The notes below the pieces were generated by a model. The model made no database searches. It saw nothing but the letters and a program-made list of their open reading frames with translations, and had not been told where the DNA came from. A program made the translations under genes and the position numbers. A stretch of DNA of 64,000 nucleotides from Symsagittifera roscoffensis (lineage: Eukaryota; Xenacoelomorpha; Acoela; Convolutidae), in assembly GCF_963678635.1 (NCBI RefSeq), contig NC_087066.1, positions 50,153,581 through 50,217,580 on the forward strand. The letters are read 5' to 3'. Shown here piece by piece: positions 10,501-21,768 of the stretch (within the stretch, counting starts at the first letter, position 1; the number at the start of each line of letters is the position of its first letter).

Positions 10501-11490
10501 TACGTTTGGGTTCATTTTATATGCATTTATACTGGTTACAGTTGCGCTGCAACAAAAATCTTTGAGGCAAAATAATAAGAATGCAAAACTCAAAGCCTTT
10601 TTATAGCAAAACTCAATTAAAGTCTCAGAAATGTACATTGAGTCGTAATTCCTTCTCAAAATAATGACTCATCGAGAAAAAGAATCTCTAAATAAACTTG
10701 CACTGTTTGATTTCAGTAATGAGCTGTTTAAAAACAGTTTATTTCTATTTGGCTATTTGTTTATATTTGTTAGCCTCAGTAGTAGGAGGGCAAGCTGCCC
10801 TAAGTGAGATTTTTGGTTGGAAGCTCTAAAAGGGAACATATAGTGATGCATTAGAGTTTTGATTTGGTTCAGCAAAGTGTGAAGTAGCTCCGGAAAACGA
10901 AATCTAAAAAATATGCACGGAGACCATTTTTGATGAAGAAACTTCTCAAGTGATTTAGAAAATAGAACCTACTGATATAAAATGGTTCAAGGCTTATCAG
11001 GATAGACTCAGATAAGCCTTGAACGCGTTTGCGGAAAAGATGTAAGTAAAGATGGATGGCTGCATGTTCTTATAAAGCAAAACTTGCCTCCACTCACATT
11101 CCTTCTGTTTTGGAGCCACGACATCTCCACAGGACAAACTGAAGCGACCAGATGGTTTGACGCTCGTTTCATGGACTGTTGGTAGGCAGCTCGTGATGGA
11201 TGTAACGGTAATTGACTCCCTAGCTCTTAGTAGAGAAAGCGCAGGCTCAGCTTGTAACCCCGGAATTTTTTTCAACCAGTTGCTTTTGAACCAAACTTTC
11301 AACCAATGGCTTTTGAAGTTTAGGTTGCCGCGGCCTTAACACTGATATTTTTCTGAATAAGCTTGGTAAGAACCTGTGCAAGTGTTCCGAAGAAACCGCG
11401 ACAGATGATTTTCCCATGCAAAAAACCTCCCTCGCAATACAAGTTGCGAACGGTGCTTGGTACTCGGCACTATTAATGATAAAACATTGA
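10500..11490. other. Unassigned intergenic sequence
   Basis: No gene is supported. A minus-strand frame at 10997-11302 (101 codons) shows no recognisable motif and has no relative elsewhere in the window that I could see. Confidence 0.4.
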
Positions 11491-11498
11491 CGTTTTTG

Positions 11499-12075
11499 TT
11501 ATCTGACTAGCATCATCAGGCAAGTACAACTAAAAAGCAAATTCTTTACAGTTAAAAAAATTTTTACAATCGAAATGATTAATATTAAAGTTTTCGAGTT
11601 TCTAAGAATATTACTTAGAAGACGAAACGATTTTTCGGAAGTTTCGTTTTTGTAGATATTTTGTTCTCCAGCACATGTCCAAATTTTTTCCAAAAATCTC
11701 ACTTTTTTGAAACTATTTCTTGAGTTAAAAAATTATTTTTTCATATTTTGTATGTTTAAATTCGAAAAAAAAATTGGAATAAAACTGAGATGCCTAATTT
11801 CAGACTTATAATTTAGTATGAGCTCTCGGATTCTGTACTCGTCGCGCATGATCAGCTGCGGCTTGCGTTTACTTAAATGAAGAGCCTCGAATATCAATAA
11901 CTTCTCAACTTCAATGATTTTGTCTTCTAATTGCCATTCAAAAGCCTTATATTTTCCACAGCATTGTGCGACATGCTGTCGTACTGGTGAATCATTCATT
12001 TGATGCTCTACTATCTGTAGGCTTAGATGTCGTCACGTTTGCCCTACATAGGTGGAATAACATCCAAATTTTCGT
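11499..12075 (-). pseudogene. Penelope-like element: GIY-YIG endonuclease end and 3' tail
   Basis: On the minus strand the sequence reads YSTYVGQT, a stop, RHLSLQIVEHQ (about 11997-12050), then SPVRQHVAQCCGK, EKLLIFEALHLSKRKPQL and RDEYRIRELILNY (11800-11999). This order (YVGQT, EH, H-x-C, E-ALHI-KP, N/R-D-E-x-R) is the GIY-YIG endonuclease of Penelope-like retroelements. A stop inside the YVGQT block shows it is dead. The adjoining 11499-11735 has the same sequence as about 19150-19330 and 27350-27500, which I take as the element's 3' tail. Confidence 0.7.
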
Positions 12076-12145
12076 TTCATAACGATTTGAGATTTCATGT
12101 TGCAACCAAAAGTTGACTTAAGCGACGGCAGGCAAACTTTCATTT

Positions 12146-13045
12146 TGCACTTTGTGCCCTTCCCCCGGATGGCACAGCCGAGCCTTCCAGTTAACGCTGA
12201 AAATGACGTTAAAGGCCTTAATCACGAACTTGAGATGAAAAGGAGACTCAAAACACTCCAGAATTTCAAACTTTCATATTTTCGATTGGGACTGGAGTTT
12301 TTCTGGGGAAGGCTAAAAACGGCCTTTTAGATAACTTTATGTCAAACACACAACAGCCAAAAACTAGACGAAAATTAGTCAAAAAAAGACGAGACAAAAT
12401 AGAATTGAAACGAAGTCACACAGACACGATAAGGTGGTTACTTATAGAAGACAGCGTAATCGGAAAATCCAGTGGGACATTCGCCACAGCTCCGAAAATT
12501 CTCGTGCATTAAAAGATAAAAGATATGGACCTAATCTCTGAGAGAAAGTGGAATTGGAGGCCCGGTGACCAGAGACTCTCTTAACGAGCATTAACTTGCT
12601 TTTAGCTGCTGTAATGCCCAGAACGTTTTTTATTTATTTCAATTTCAATTTGGTATTTCAGAGCATGAGTAGTTAGGGACAAGAAAATAGTCAATCTATC
12701 TCTAATGGATTTAATATATGACATGTTGTCACAAAAAATTTTCTTTTTGTCGTTTCCAGCCATGTTTTTAGTTATGACCACGTTGTCTGGGGATCCGAGA
12801 CCCAGCTATGAAGTTATTTTTGCGTGTAACCGAAAGCTGAATAAAATTCGTTTGGCCGATCGCCTAAAATTGGTAAAATGAAAGTTAGCCCTTGAATAGA
12901 CCGGAAAATCAGGCAACTGACATCAGCGAGTCGTTTAATAATGAACAGACCAGAAAATTAGGTAACTGATGTCAGCCAGTCGTCAAAAATGATTATTCTA
13001 CTCTCCGTCAGAGTTAGAGGCCTGATTTTCCTGTGTTGTACAATA
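12146..13045 (+). repeat. Repeat R, left copy in unit 1
   Basis: This copy is homologous, with clear but substantial divergence, to 15590-16480. Shared landmarks in order are the block GGATGGCACAGCCGAGCCTT, 'ccttaatcacga', 'gagactca', 'gaattgaaac', 'gacagcgtaa', 'cattaaaagataa', 'agctgctgtaa', 'tttccagcc' and 'gagac(c/t)cagctatga'. The left edge is approximate (12146-12172) and the right edge lies near 13040, where the sequence reads 'gttgtaca'. It carries the tRNA-A-box-like block near 12785. Confidence 0.75.
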
Positions 13046-13594
13046 CGGAAGGTTTTGTTTTCTTAATCTAGTTAAGACTGAAAAATCCAGGGGTTGGAGG
13101 GTTAGGTGGAAAGTCATGAGCCCACTTTTCCTAAGGCTCTGGGACCAAATACAAATAAAGAGAAAGATTAAGAACTAAACGAAAATTGTGTTTAACTAAG
13201 AAAAAGCCAAAAAAAACTTACTTGCAAAGAAAAGTATAAAAAACACTAAAAAAACCCCCAAAAAAAGAGAAATACTGTAAGAAACAAAAAATCACAGTTA
13301 TCAAATTTTTTTCCGACGAGATGTGATTCGACGTTAAAATTTTGTTGTTTCAGACTGATTAATATGATTCCTAGTTGGAAGATCAAGTGTTTTGGTTGTT
13401 GGTTAAAAAACCTCCCTTGAGTGTTGTTTGAGTATTAGAGCACGCTAATGATAATGTCGCTGCTGTAAAATGGGTAGAGCGGCAAGCTGACAGACGTGCT
13501 CCAGAAACAGCAGGGGTCATTCGGTACAACATCTACAACGACTGTTCCGTTCCGTTAGCACAATTTTGGTATCAAACAACCGCGACTAGGAGTT
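13046..13594. other. Leader between left R and the broken unknown gene, unit 1
   Basis: This is A-rich non-coding DNA, including long A-rich stretches around 13190-13270. It carries no recognisable primer-binding site immediately after R. It is almost the same at 21215-21768. Confidence 0.5.
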
Positions 13595-15525
13595 ATCTTG
13601 GAAGATCGAGTGTCCGAACCCTCAATTCCCGAACTGAATGGACAGGTGAGCTTTGACTGCGGTTCATGGGACGATCTTTTGAAAACCAGTTTGATCACGA
13701 CGTGGGAGCTCATAAATTTTTCATGGTGTCCGAATCCAAAAGCAGGTTTGATATGGGACGTGATCTCAGACGTTGTGTTAGTACTGGACGGGGTGAGAGT
13801 TTATAAGATTTTCCCAAGATCTAACACCTGTTGACCTTGAAAGTGTTGAAGCAGGTTGAATTGTCACCCACAGAGCTCTCCGAGTGATTTGATGGAGCAG
13901 CGCAATTGCCTGGCTTCAATTGGAATGAAAGGGCACGCTCGTCGCATTGGCAACTGCTTGAATGCATTGCGTGAGCAACATCGCAAGCTAGCGAATTTGT
14001 GTGGAAGGTTGAGTATATCTCATAAGAACAAGTGGAGTTGATTGCGGATTTCCATGGAGTAACGGAGGTGAACGTGATAACCGCCTTAGGTTTTTTTGCA
14101 TGGTCAGCTATATTGAGTCATTGGAACGCCTGGAGCGTGTCCATGCGCTGGTTACATTCTTAAGTGTGGAAGTGTTTCCCGGAGTGTTACAAACGGAACA
14201 GAAAATCGGAGGCTGGCGAGAAGCTCTCGAAAATGAGATGAATCTGAATGATAGCGAGGGATATAATAGAACTACTGGCTGGAAGTAATTGGTGGGATAA
14301 GGCTCCGCACCATACTGCAATAGCAAATATCTCACACATATGGTGGTTCTGGATGAGAAGACACAACAAGTGTTGATAGATTAACTTTTCTTAGTACCCA
14401 AGTGTGTTTGATTGGACGGAATGTCGGAAAGATCGTGTGATTGGTTGACGAAGATCGTTCGGGCGATCCCGGAGAGATCTAAAGGCGAGTTGAGAGATGT
14501 GGTTGGCAAAAAATTCATAAGGTTGAGTGAGGGTAATGCGAGCGAGTTCCAGAAGAAGAAAGCAAGTGGAGCGTAATAACCAATTTCCCCACATTTGATG
14601 AAAAAGACGAAAGCATCAAAAGAGGACAGATGTGGAACCGGTGCTAGAAGCTTCAGGATACCGGACCTGGAGGAAGATTCTGCTGACCCTTGGGGAATAT
14701 CCTTGTCACTGCCTGGCGTAGACGTTAGGCTACCCCAAGCGAGGAAGATTGATGCTAGTGACGGAATGTGGACAAACTGTTCGTCACAAAATTACCCGAC
14801 CAGGCCCAGCCTGTATCGATTCTGATAGTCAGTGCCATGATCGCGGTGAGATCTTTGAAAGCCAATGCTTGCGGGGACCAGTGAGCAGGACATGGCGATA
14901 TCTACGCCTAAGAAGCTAAGCAGCGTGAACCTCAACAACAACTTGGACTTGTTTAAGACCACCTGTAGGATTCTGAGGATATCAAAGGCAATTGAAAGGA
15001 TTTGCGAAAGGCAGAGATTGATGCCTTAGATCCGAGCCGTAATGAAATCAGGGATATATGAAAGCGCGAAGCGCCATAGGCTGAGAAACACGGAAATATA
15101 TCAATCATTCCAGCTAGATATAGGACCTATAAAAGAGCATTTATTACTCATAGAAACGCTGTCACAACAGGTGTGAAGCGCGTAGCTGGAATATCATGTA
15201 CGACAGAGAGCGAGAGGAACGAGATCTTAAGAATTGACCTTGAGCGAAACGTAAGCCTTTGTTTGGACAATAGTTTCTGCCGGAACCGGGAGCGGAAGAT
15301 AAAGGTGGATCTCCTGCCCTGCTGTAAGCAGAGATCGTTGGAGCAAGGAAGTTGTGGCACGGCCCAAAACTCCGTCGAGATGCTGGAGAAAAAGCTAGAG
15401 GACAGTGATATAAGAAAAAAGTCAAGGAGCACAAGAAAAAGGGCCCTGCAGTAAGAACAGACGGAGAAGATGAGATGAAGATTGAAACAGAAGAGAACAG
15501 AAATTGTCTTTGTGTGTGAAAACTT
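13595..15525 (+). pseudogene. Broken copy of the unknown gene, unit 1
   Basis: This copy is homologous along its length to the open frame at 1-1368. Matching blocks are SVEVFPGVLQTEQK near 14165-14205, VPKCV near 14395, VGKKFI near 14505, EASGYRTWRK and EYPCHCL near 14645-14715, FQLDIG near 15108, and LERNVSLCLDNSFCRNRE then LPCCKQR near 15240-15335. It is interrupted by several stops and frameshifts. Upstream of the region covered by the open frame there is more coding-like sequence (13598-13834 and 13870-14090), which suggests that the ancestral protein was longer than the 452 residues visible at the left edge. Confidence 0.85.
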
Positions 15526-15589
15526 GACCAAGTTTACAAAGCTTGATTATTGAATTTCTGAGTTTTTTTTATTTAGAATCTTGTCAGAC

Positions 15590-16482
15590 CAAATGTTTAA
15601 GATAAAGTTATTTGACCCTCGGATGGCACAGCCGAACCTTCCAGTGCACGCTAAATTGACGTTATAAGCCTTAATCACGATTTGCGATGGAAAGGAGACT
15701 CAGAACATTCCATTTTTTTAATTTTTCAAATTTGCAGTTGGGACTAAAGTATTTCTGAGAAAGCCTGAAAACGGGCATATTGATGATTACAATGTGTCAA
15801 ACCCACAACAGCCGAATACGAAACAAAAATCAATCGAAAAGAAGAGGTTAATTAGAATTGAAACAATGTCTCCATTTGTGACGCGCAGACACAATAAGGT
15901 GCTTTTTTGTAAAGACAGCGTAAACGAAAGGTCCAGTGATACATTCGGGTTAGTTCCGAACCATCCCGAGCATTAAAAGATAAGACGATATCTCTGGGAG
16001 AGGTTGGAATGGGACGCCCGGTGCCCATAGACTTTTTACCGGACAATTAGTTCCTTTAAGCTGCTGTAAGGCCTTGAGCGTATTTATTTCAATTCTATCT
16101 TACTTTGGTGTTCCAGAGATTCGGTACTTAGGGCGAGGAAACAGTCAATCCATCTCCTATAGATCTAATATGTAAATCTCACAAAAAATTATCCCATAGT
16201 GGTTTCCAGCCGTGTTTTTAGTAATAATCAAGTTGTATGCGGAACTGAGACTCAGCTATGAGTTTAATTTTGCATGTAAACGAAAGCGGGTTAAAAGTCG
16301 TTTGGCTGATATCCTAAAAATGGTAACATGATAGTTACATGATAGCCCTTGATAGTTACATGAAAAATGGTGACATGATAGCCCTTGAACAGAAAAAAAA
16401 TCAACTGGCTAGGTCAAGACGGTTAAAATAGAATTTTTTCTACGCTTTGTCACTCTGAAACTTCTGGGCGAAAGTTACACTT
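15590..16482 (+). repeat. Repeat R, right copy in unit 1
   Basis: It begins near 'tgtttaagataaag' and runs to 'gggcgaaagttaca'. It shows the same ordered landmarks as the left copy but differs from it far more than from its counterpart at 23745-24642. A short internal duplication ('tgatagcccttga' and 'agttacatga' repeated) lies at 16325-16390. Confidence 0.75.
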
Positions 16483-19100
16483 TTTGAAATGACTAGTACC
16501 GGGCTTGATCTTTGAGGTCTTTCAATCAATTTCACAATTATGTTTTTTCGATACTGTAGAAAAAACATCGAATTGTCAAATTGCTCGTAACAGGGCTCAC
16601 TTTTTGCTGTCTGTGAAACTTTTGATATTTCTTTTAAATTGTTTTCCAAAATATTATTGACAATTTTTGATGCCCAGTTATTGGGTACTGGTTTTTCTTT
16701 CCTTTTTCATCGTTTTTTTTCAACGCTCCGTCCAAATTGTTCCAATTTCTGGTACATCGAAACAACCTATCTATTGTCCCTTTCCTGTATTTTTTTTTGC
16801 TTAGCTATGAAAATTCAAAACATTTTCAGTAAGAGTTGGTTTTCATAAAAGTTTACATTTGACCTCCCTTTGTTGATTTACTACCAAATTCATTTCCAAA
16901 ACGAAAGTTTATTTTTTTTGTTGGCTTTTTCTATAGAAATCTGTAATTTCTTATGCAATGAGTTCACTCTGTTAAGCAACGTGTTTGGGTCCCCTTTTAC
17001 CGTACGAATTATGTCGTCTACGTATCTTTCGAACAGTTTTCTTTCCTGACTACAAAATGAAATGTCTGGTAAATTACGACAGAATTCACAGTACCTTACT
17101 AAATTACCCATTTTTTTGGTATTCGTCGTTATTTTTGTTTTGTCTCTTAGCACGAAAACAATTTTCACAGTTTTCACCTTCAATGACTTTACTGTTCCAA
17201 ACAAGTTTTCTTTTTTATTTTGGACATTTTTCATATGCTGTTTATCCTATTTGCTTTGTTTCATTGTTTTCATCTTCAAACGATTGCATCTAATTATAAT
17301 CCAAAATTACTGCCAGGTATGCTCTCATGGCTAACCCATTTTACTTTAAAAAAATTTTCTCTGTGCTTTTAAAAAACATATATTTGTCGCGGCTAACTTA
17401 CGCATCATTTGAAAGCTCAAAATATTGTGCTTAATCAGTTGTATACAAATTACGTAAGGTCATCTCGATTGCTTCCGGTTCGTCTTGAGACACGATTTGT
17501 CTATATTCGTCAATTTTTGTCTTTTCGAGTTTTTCTCGATCCTCCAATATAGGTGTTTCGGTGTTTGCGCAAGGATTTTTTCGAAGTGGGTAAAAAAATA
17601 ATTCAGCTTATAAAAGTTTAGCCAGGAAGTCATAGAACCCGGCGCAGTGGTGTTTCATTCTAATGACTTTTATTCAAACCGTATAACCGAGCTGGTTGAG
17701 CTCTGGTACTTTCGAGATTTGAATAACTTTTATCACTTATGAGTTCTTTTTTTTTCATTACGAGTATCAGTGCGAGTAGAGTTTTTTTTCATAACTATCA
17801 GTGCCCTTTTTTAATTCTGTAAACTCATCAAAATTTCTACTAGATTTCCGTTATAAACCTTTCTCTTCATAACACGAAATCCAATGCCTTTAACTTAAGG
17901 TTTAGCAAAAAGCTTTCTTGTCTTTCAAATATCTCACCACTCTTGAAAAGGCACGATCAACGGTTGCTTCTTTGATGTTCTTTGTGTATCATTTCGCTGA
18001 GGCTTATATTTCACAGAATTTCCCCCCGCTACTCAAATTCTCAAGCAGGGTTCCTACTTAATTGTCAAAACCGGCTGCGAGAGCGATTTCATTAAACGTA
18101 TCCTCGAAAGGATTTCTGGGACCATACTAAAGTAACTCTTCAATAAAATTGGCAGTTAATACCAACTAACGTTTTTATCGAAGTGTTAGTCTTTTGTAGC
18201 AGTTTCCCCTCGAAACTTGATGGTTTTAGCAATTACAGTGTTTGAAAATTACAGTTGGCAGCCACCTTTTGCCACTTTTTTTAAAATAAAAAAACGATGT
18301 CTACTTTCATCAAAATTTTTCAGTAGTTGAACCAAACCTCATCTTTTATTAGTCTGTTAAGAAAATGTGGCACAACTTGCTCAGAAAAAACACCAGTTTT
18401 TTTTGGAACACGGGACTCGGGAATTATATCGGGAAATATATCATTATTTGAGCAATTACCAGAAAACAACGCAAAAATGCCATTCTCACGTTTTTCTCAA
18501 TATTCCAACAGAGAGCGCCAATCGTCAGTTCTCATTAGAATTATGCGTAACCATCTGCAAGGTAGAATTGGCAGAGCAATTTGAGCCTTGTTTTGAAATG
18601 TTATGATAACTACGGTTAACTTTGTCCTAAATTAAGCGAATAGCCTCCCTCAACAAGCGCTTATGCAATGCTTTTCTCTGCTTCTCAACTAATTTAGGTT
18701 TTCCTATACTTTCTGTCAGCAACGCTGACACCTTGATTGTTTCTCCAGGTGACGTCATTGGTGTGAAGTTCCAGTTCCGCAGCTTGGTGCAATATACGGA
18801 ATTGCTTCACCACCCAGCACTTAGAATGCTTCTGCCTCGAGATGACTTGTTTTGTAACTTGATATAAAGGGCAGGCTGTCCCGAGAAGATCCTGGGAAAT
18901 TTTTTGAGTGTTTCTCTCTTACAGCTGACAATTGCTTTATAATGGTGTTGATGTTATTAAATCAGCTGCACAGTTCGTCCAAGCAGTTACGTCGCAAGCA
19001 CGGTAATTCGATCGATGTTTCGTTATGCTGTTGCTGATAGTTTCATGCCAAATTACTAATTTTCTTCTATGATTTAAAGTTGTGCTCAATTCTATCAAGC
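16440..19100 (-). pseudogene. Penelope-like reverse transcriptase remnant, unit 1
   Basis: The minus-strand frame at 16890-17234 contains the RT palm: VRYCEFCRNLPDIS, then KLFERYVDDIIRTVKG (YVDD codons at 17013-17024), then LLNRVNSLHKKLQISIEKAN. Downstream broken frames include YPITGHQKLS-like and a basic C-terminal piece (16440-16649). Upstream, the decayed frames contain a G-P-E-HT block near 17325 where the family has its 'GxxMGSPLGP' motif, and a Lys/Arg-rich leader near 18600-18860. The style (RYVDDIIRTVKG) is that of Penelope-like elements. The endonuclease is not adjacent, but the tail-like sequence at 19150-19330 is. Numerous stops show that it is inactive. Confidence 0.65.
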
Positions 19101-19578
19101 ATCAGACGTTTTTTAGCTGTTTTTTTTTTGCTGAGGGGTTTATGTTTGTCAAAACATTCATACTTGAAAAAAACTTTCAATCAAATTGAATAATGATGAA
19201 GTTTATGAGTATCTAAGAATATTGCATATTTGTTGAAACGATGTTTTCAAATTTCGTTTTTTGAGACATTTTGTTCTTCAATACATGCCCAAAAAATTTC
19301 CTCGATTTTTTGAAAGTAATTTTAGGTTTAAAATAGTATATTTTACTCAATATGTAGGTTTTAAACCGAAAAAACAAAACTCGAAACAAGATGACATGCG
19401 AGATAAAAGTTCGTAAATGTTACTTTAGTTTATCAAGAAGTCAGTCCGTGATGTGAGGATATGTTTTGACGAATGCTAATCCATTTTGTTACTCATCGCT
19501 TACAGAATTTTATTTTAATGATTTTACTCAAGTTCTTTTTTTTGTTCTTGGATCTTCTTTGACTAGACAGTTTTCATA

Positions 19579-20042
19579 CACTGGTGGACAAAGTTAGGCG
19601 CAAACTCAATATTTTACTCTAGAACGCCTCTAGAGCGCCTCTTTTCATGGTCAATTTTTTTAAAAAAATTCCCTAAAACTTCAACAAAGACAAATCATCG
19701 GAGCCACCATCTACGAAAATATCAATAGTTGGTTTCAAAAATTTCCACCGCGAGAAAATTGAAACAATCAGTGTGAAAAGTTCACAAATTCGGACGTTTC
19801 TTATTTTTTTTTCACGCGAAGAAAAAAACTTAGTGCAATTGAGAAAAACATATATTTTTAGAGCCGGAATACAATGGGAAAATTTTGAAACCAAAGATTC
19901 AGGCTTTTAAAGATGGTGGCTCTGATGTTTTGCCCTTGGTCTACACAAAAAATAAATAAAGAAATTTCGTCCAAAAAGCACATTGAAAAGCGGCATTTTA
20001 AAGAGTAAAATCCTGAGTTTGTGCTAATTTTTGTCACGAGTT
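19579..20042. mobile_element. Fold-back MITE (Tc1/mariner-like ends), unit 1
   Basis: The ends are inverted copies: CACTGGTGGACAAAGTTAG at the left and the complement of a related sequence at the right (CTAATTTTTGTCACGAG). Pairing continues inward: 'aaactcaatattttactct' with 'agagtaaaatcctgagttt', and 'atcggagccaccatct' with 'agatggtggctctgat'. The whole ~465-bp element therefore folds into a long hairpin. It is preceded by TA, as expected for Tc1/mariner-type insertion. No transposase is encoded. Confidence 0.8.
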
Positions 20043-20321
20043 TATTTAATTTTTTTCATAAGCTGGTAGATGTTTGTTTAAGATTTTCTTAAAAATGAAA
20101 ACAAATTTTTAGTCAAAAAACAAAAAACTGACTTTAAATTTCCTTTTAGTAAAATTCGGAAAATGAGTCATAATTTCAAATTGTTATCACACTTCTTTTT
20201 TGAGTGATATTGTTAGATTTGTTGAAATTCCTTTTTAAAGAATACGCCAATGAACACGCCAATTTTCTCGAAACAATTTTGATTTTTGCGGTCATTTTTG
20301 TTCATGATTTCTTCAATTTGC

Positions 20322-21212
20322 ACTTTGTGCCCTTCCCCCGGATGGCACAGCCGAACCTTCCAGTTAACGCTGAAAAAGACGTTAAAGGCCTTAATCACGA
20401 ACATGAGATGAAAAAGAGACTCAAAATGCTCCAGAATTTCAAATTTTCATATTTTCCATTGGGACTGGAGTATTTCTGGGGAAGGCTAAAAACGGACTTT
20501 TAGATTATTTTATGTACAACACACAACAGCCAAAAACTAGAAAAAAATTAGTCGAAAAAAGACGAGACAAAATAGAATTGAAACGAAGTCACACCGACAC
20601 GATAAGGTGCTTACTTATAGAAGACAGCGTAATCGTAAAATCCAGTTGGACATTCGGCACAGCTCCGAAAATTCTCGTTTATTAAAAGATAAAAGATATG
20701 GACCTAATCTCTGAGAGAAAGTGGAATTGGAGGCCCGGTGACCAGAGACTCTCTTAACGGGCATTAACTTGCTTTTAGCTGCTGTAATGACCGGAACGTT
20801 TTTTATTTATTTCAATTTCAATTTGGTATTTCAGAGCATGAGTAGTTAGGGACAAGAAAATAGTCGATCTATCTCTAATGGATTTAATATATGACAAATT
20901 GTCACAAAAAAATTTCTTTTTGTCGTTTCCAACCATGTTTTTAGTAATGACCACGTTGTCTGGGGATCCGAGACCCAGCTATGAAGTTATTTTTGCGTAA
21001 AACCGAAAGCTGATTAAAATGCGTTTGGCCGATCGCCTAAATTTGGTAAAATGAAAGTTAGCCCTTGAATAGACCGGAAAATCAGGCGGCAGACATCAGC
21101 GAGTCGTTCAATAATGAACAGACCAGAAAATTAGGTATCTTATGCCAGCCAGTCGTCAAAAGTGACTTTCTCTCCGCTCCGTCAGAGTTAAAGGCCTGAT
21201 TTTCCTGTGTTG
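20322..21212 (+). repeat. Repeat R, left copy in unit 2
   Basis: Near-identical to 12146-13045, with the same landmarks and scattered single-base differences. Confidence 0.75.
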
Positions 21213-21768
21213 TATTATACGGAAGGTTTTGTTCTCTTAATCTAGTTAAGACTAAAAACTCCGGGGGTTGGAGGGTTAGTTGGGAAGCCATGAGCCCACT
21301 TTTCCTAAGGCTCTGGGACCAAATAAAAATAAAGAGAAAGCGTAAGAACTAAACGAAAATCGTGTTTAACTAAGAAAAAGCCGAAAAAAAACTTAATTGC
21401 AAAGAAAAGTATAAAAAACACTAAAAAACCCCAAAAAAAGGAGAAAAACTGTAAGAAACAAAAAATGACAGTTTTCATATTTTTTTCCGACGAGATGTGA
21501 TTCGACTTTAAAATTTTGTTGTTTCAGATTGATTTATATGATTCCTGATTGGAAGATCAAGCGTTTTGGTTGTTGGTTAAAAACCCTCCCTTGAGTGTTG
21601 TTTGAGTATTTGAGCACGCTAATGATAATTTTGCTGCTCGAAAAAGGGTAGAGCGGCAAGCTGACAGACGTGCTCCAGACACAGCAGGGGTCATTCGGTA
21701 CAACATCTACAACGACTGTTGCGTTTCGTTAGCACAATTTTGGTATTAAACAACCGCGACTAGGAGTT

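Larger units (their letters stand above)
12146..20294. repeat. Direct tandem duplication, unit 1 (~8.15 kb)
   Basis: This unit is collinear with 20322-28555 at an offset of 8.16-8.18 kb through its whole length. By eye most 60-base lines differ at only a few positions, plus small indels. It contains R, a broken copy of the unknown gene, a second R, a Penelope-like RT remnant and a fold-back MITE. The shared differences between internal R copies show that the unit was already old and decayed when it was duplicated. Confidence 0.92.

Noticed and set aside
16985-17334. Plus-strand Phe-rich frames
   Set aside because: They are antisense to the Penelope-like RT, which has recognisable motifs on the minus strand.
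18327-18606. Plus-strand frames of 79-85 codons, present in both duplicated units
   Set aside because: Two frames overlap, neither shows a known motif, and the region lies within the decayed Penelope-like element on the other strand. Conservation between units reflects recent duplication only.
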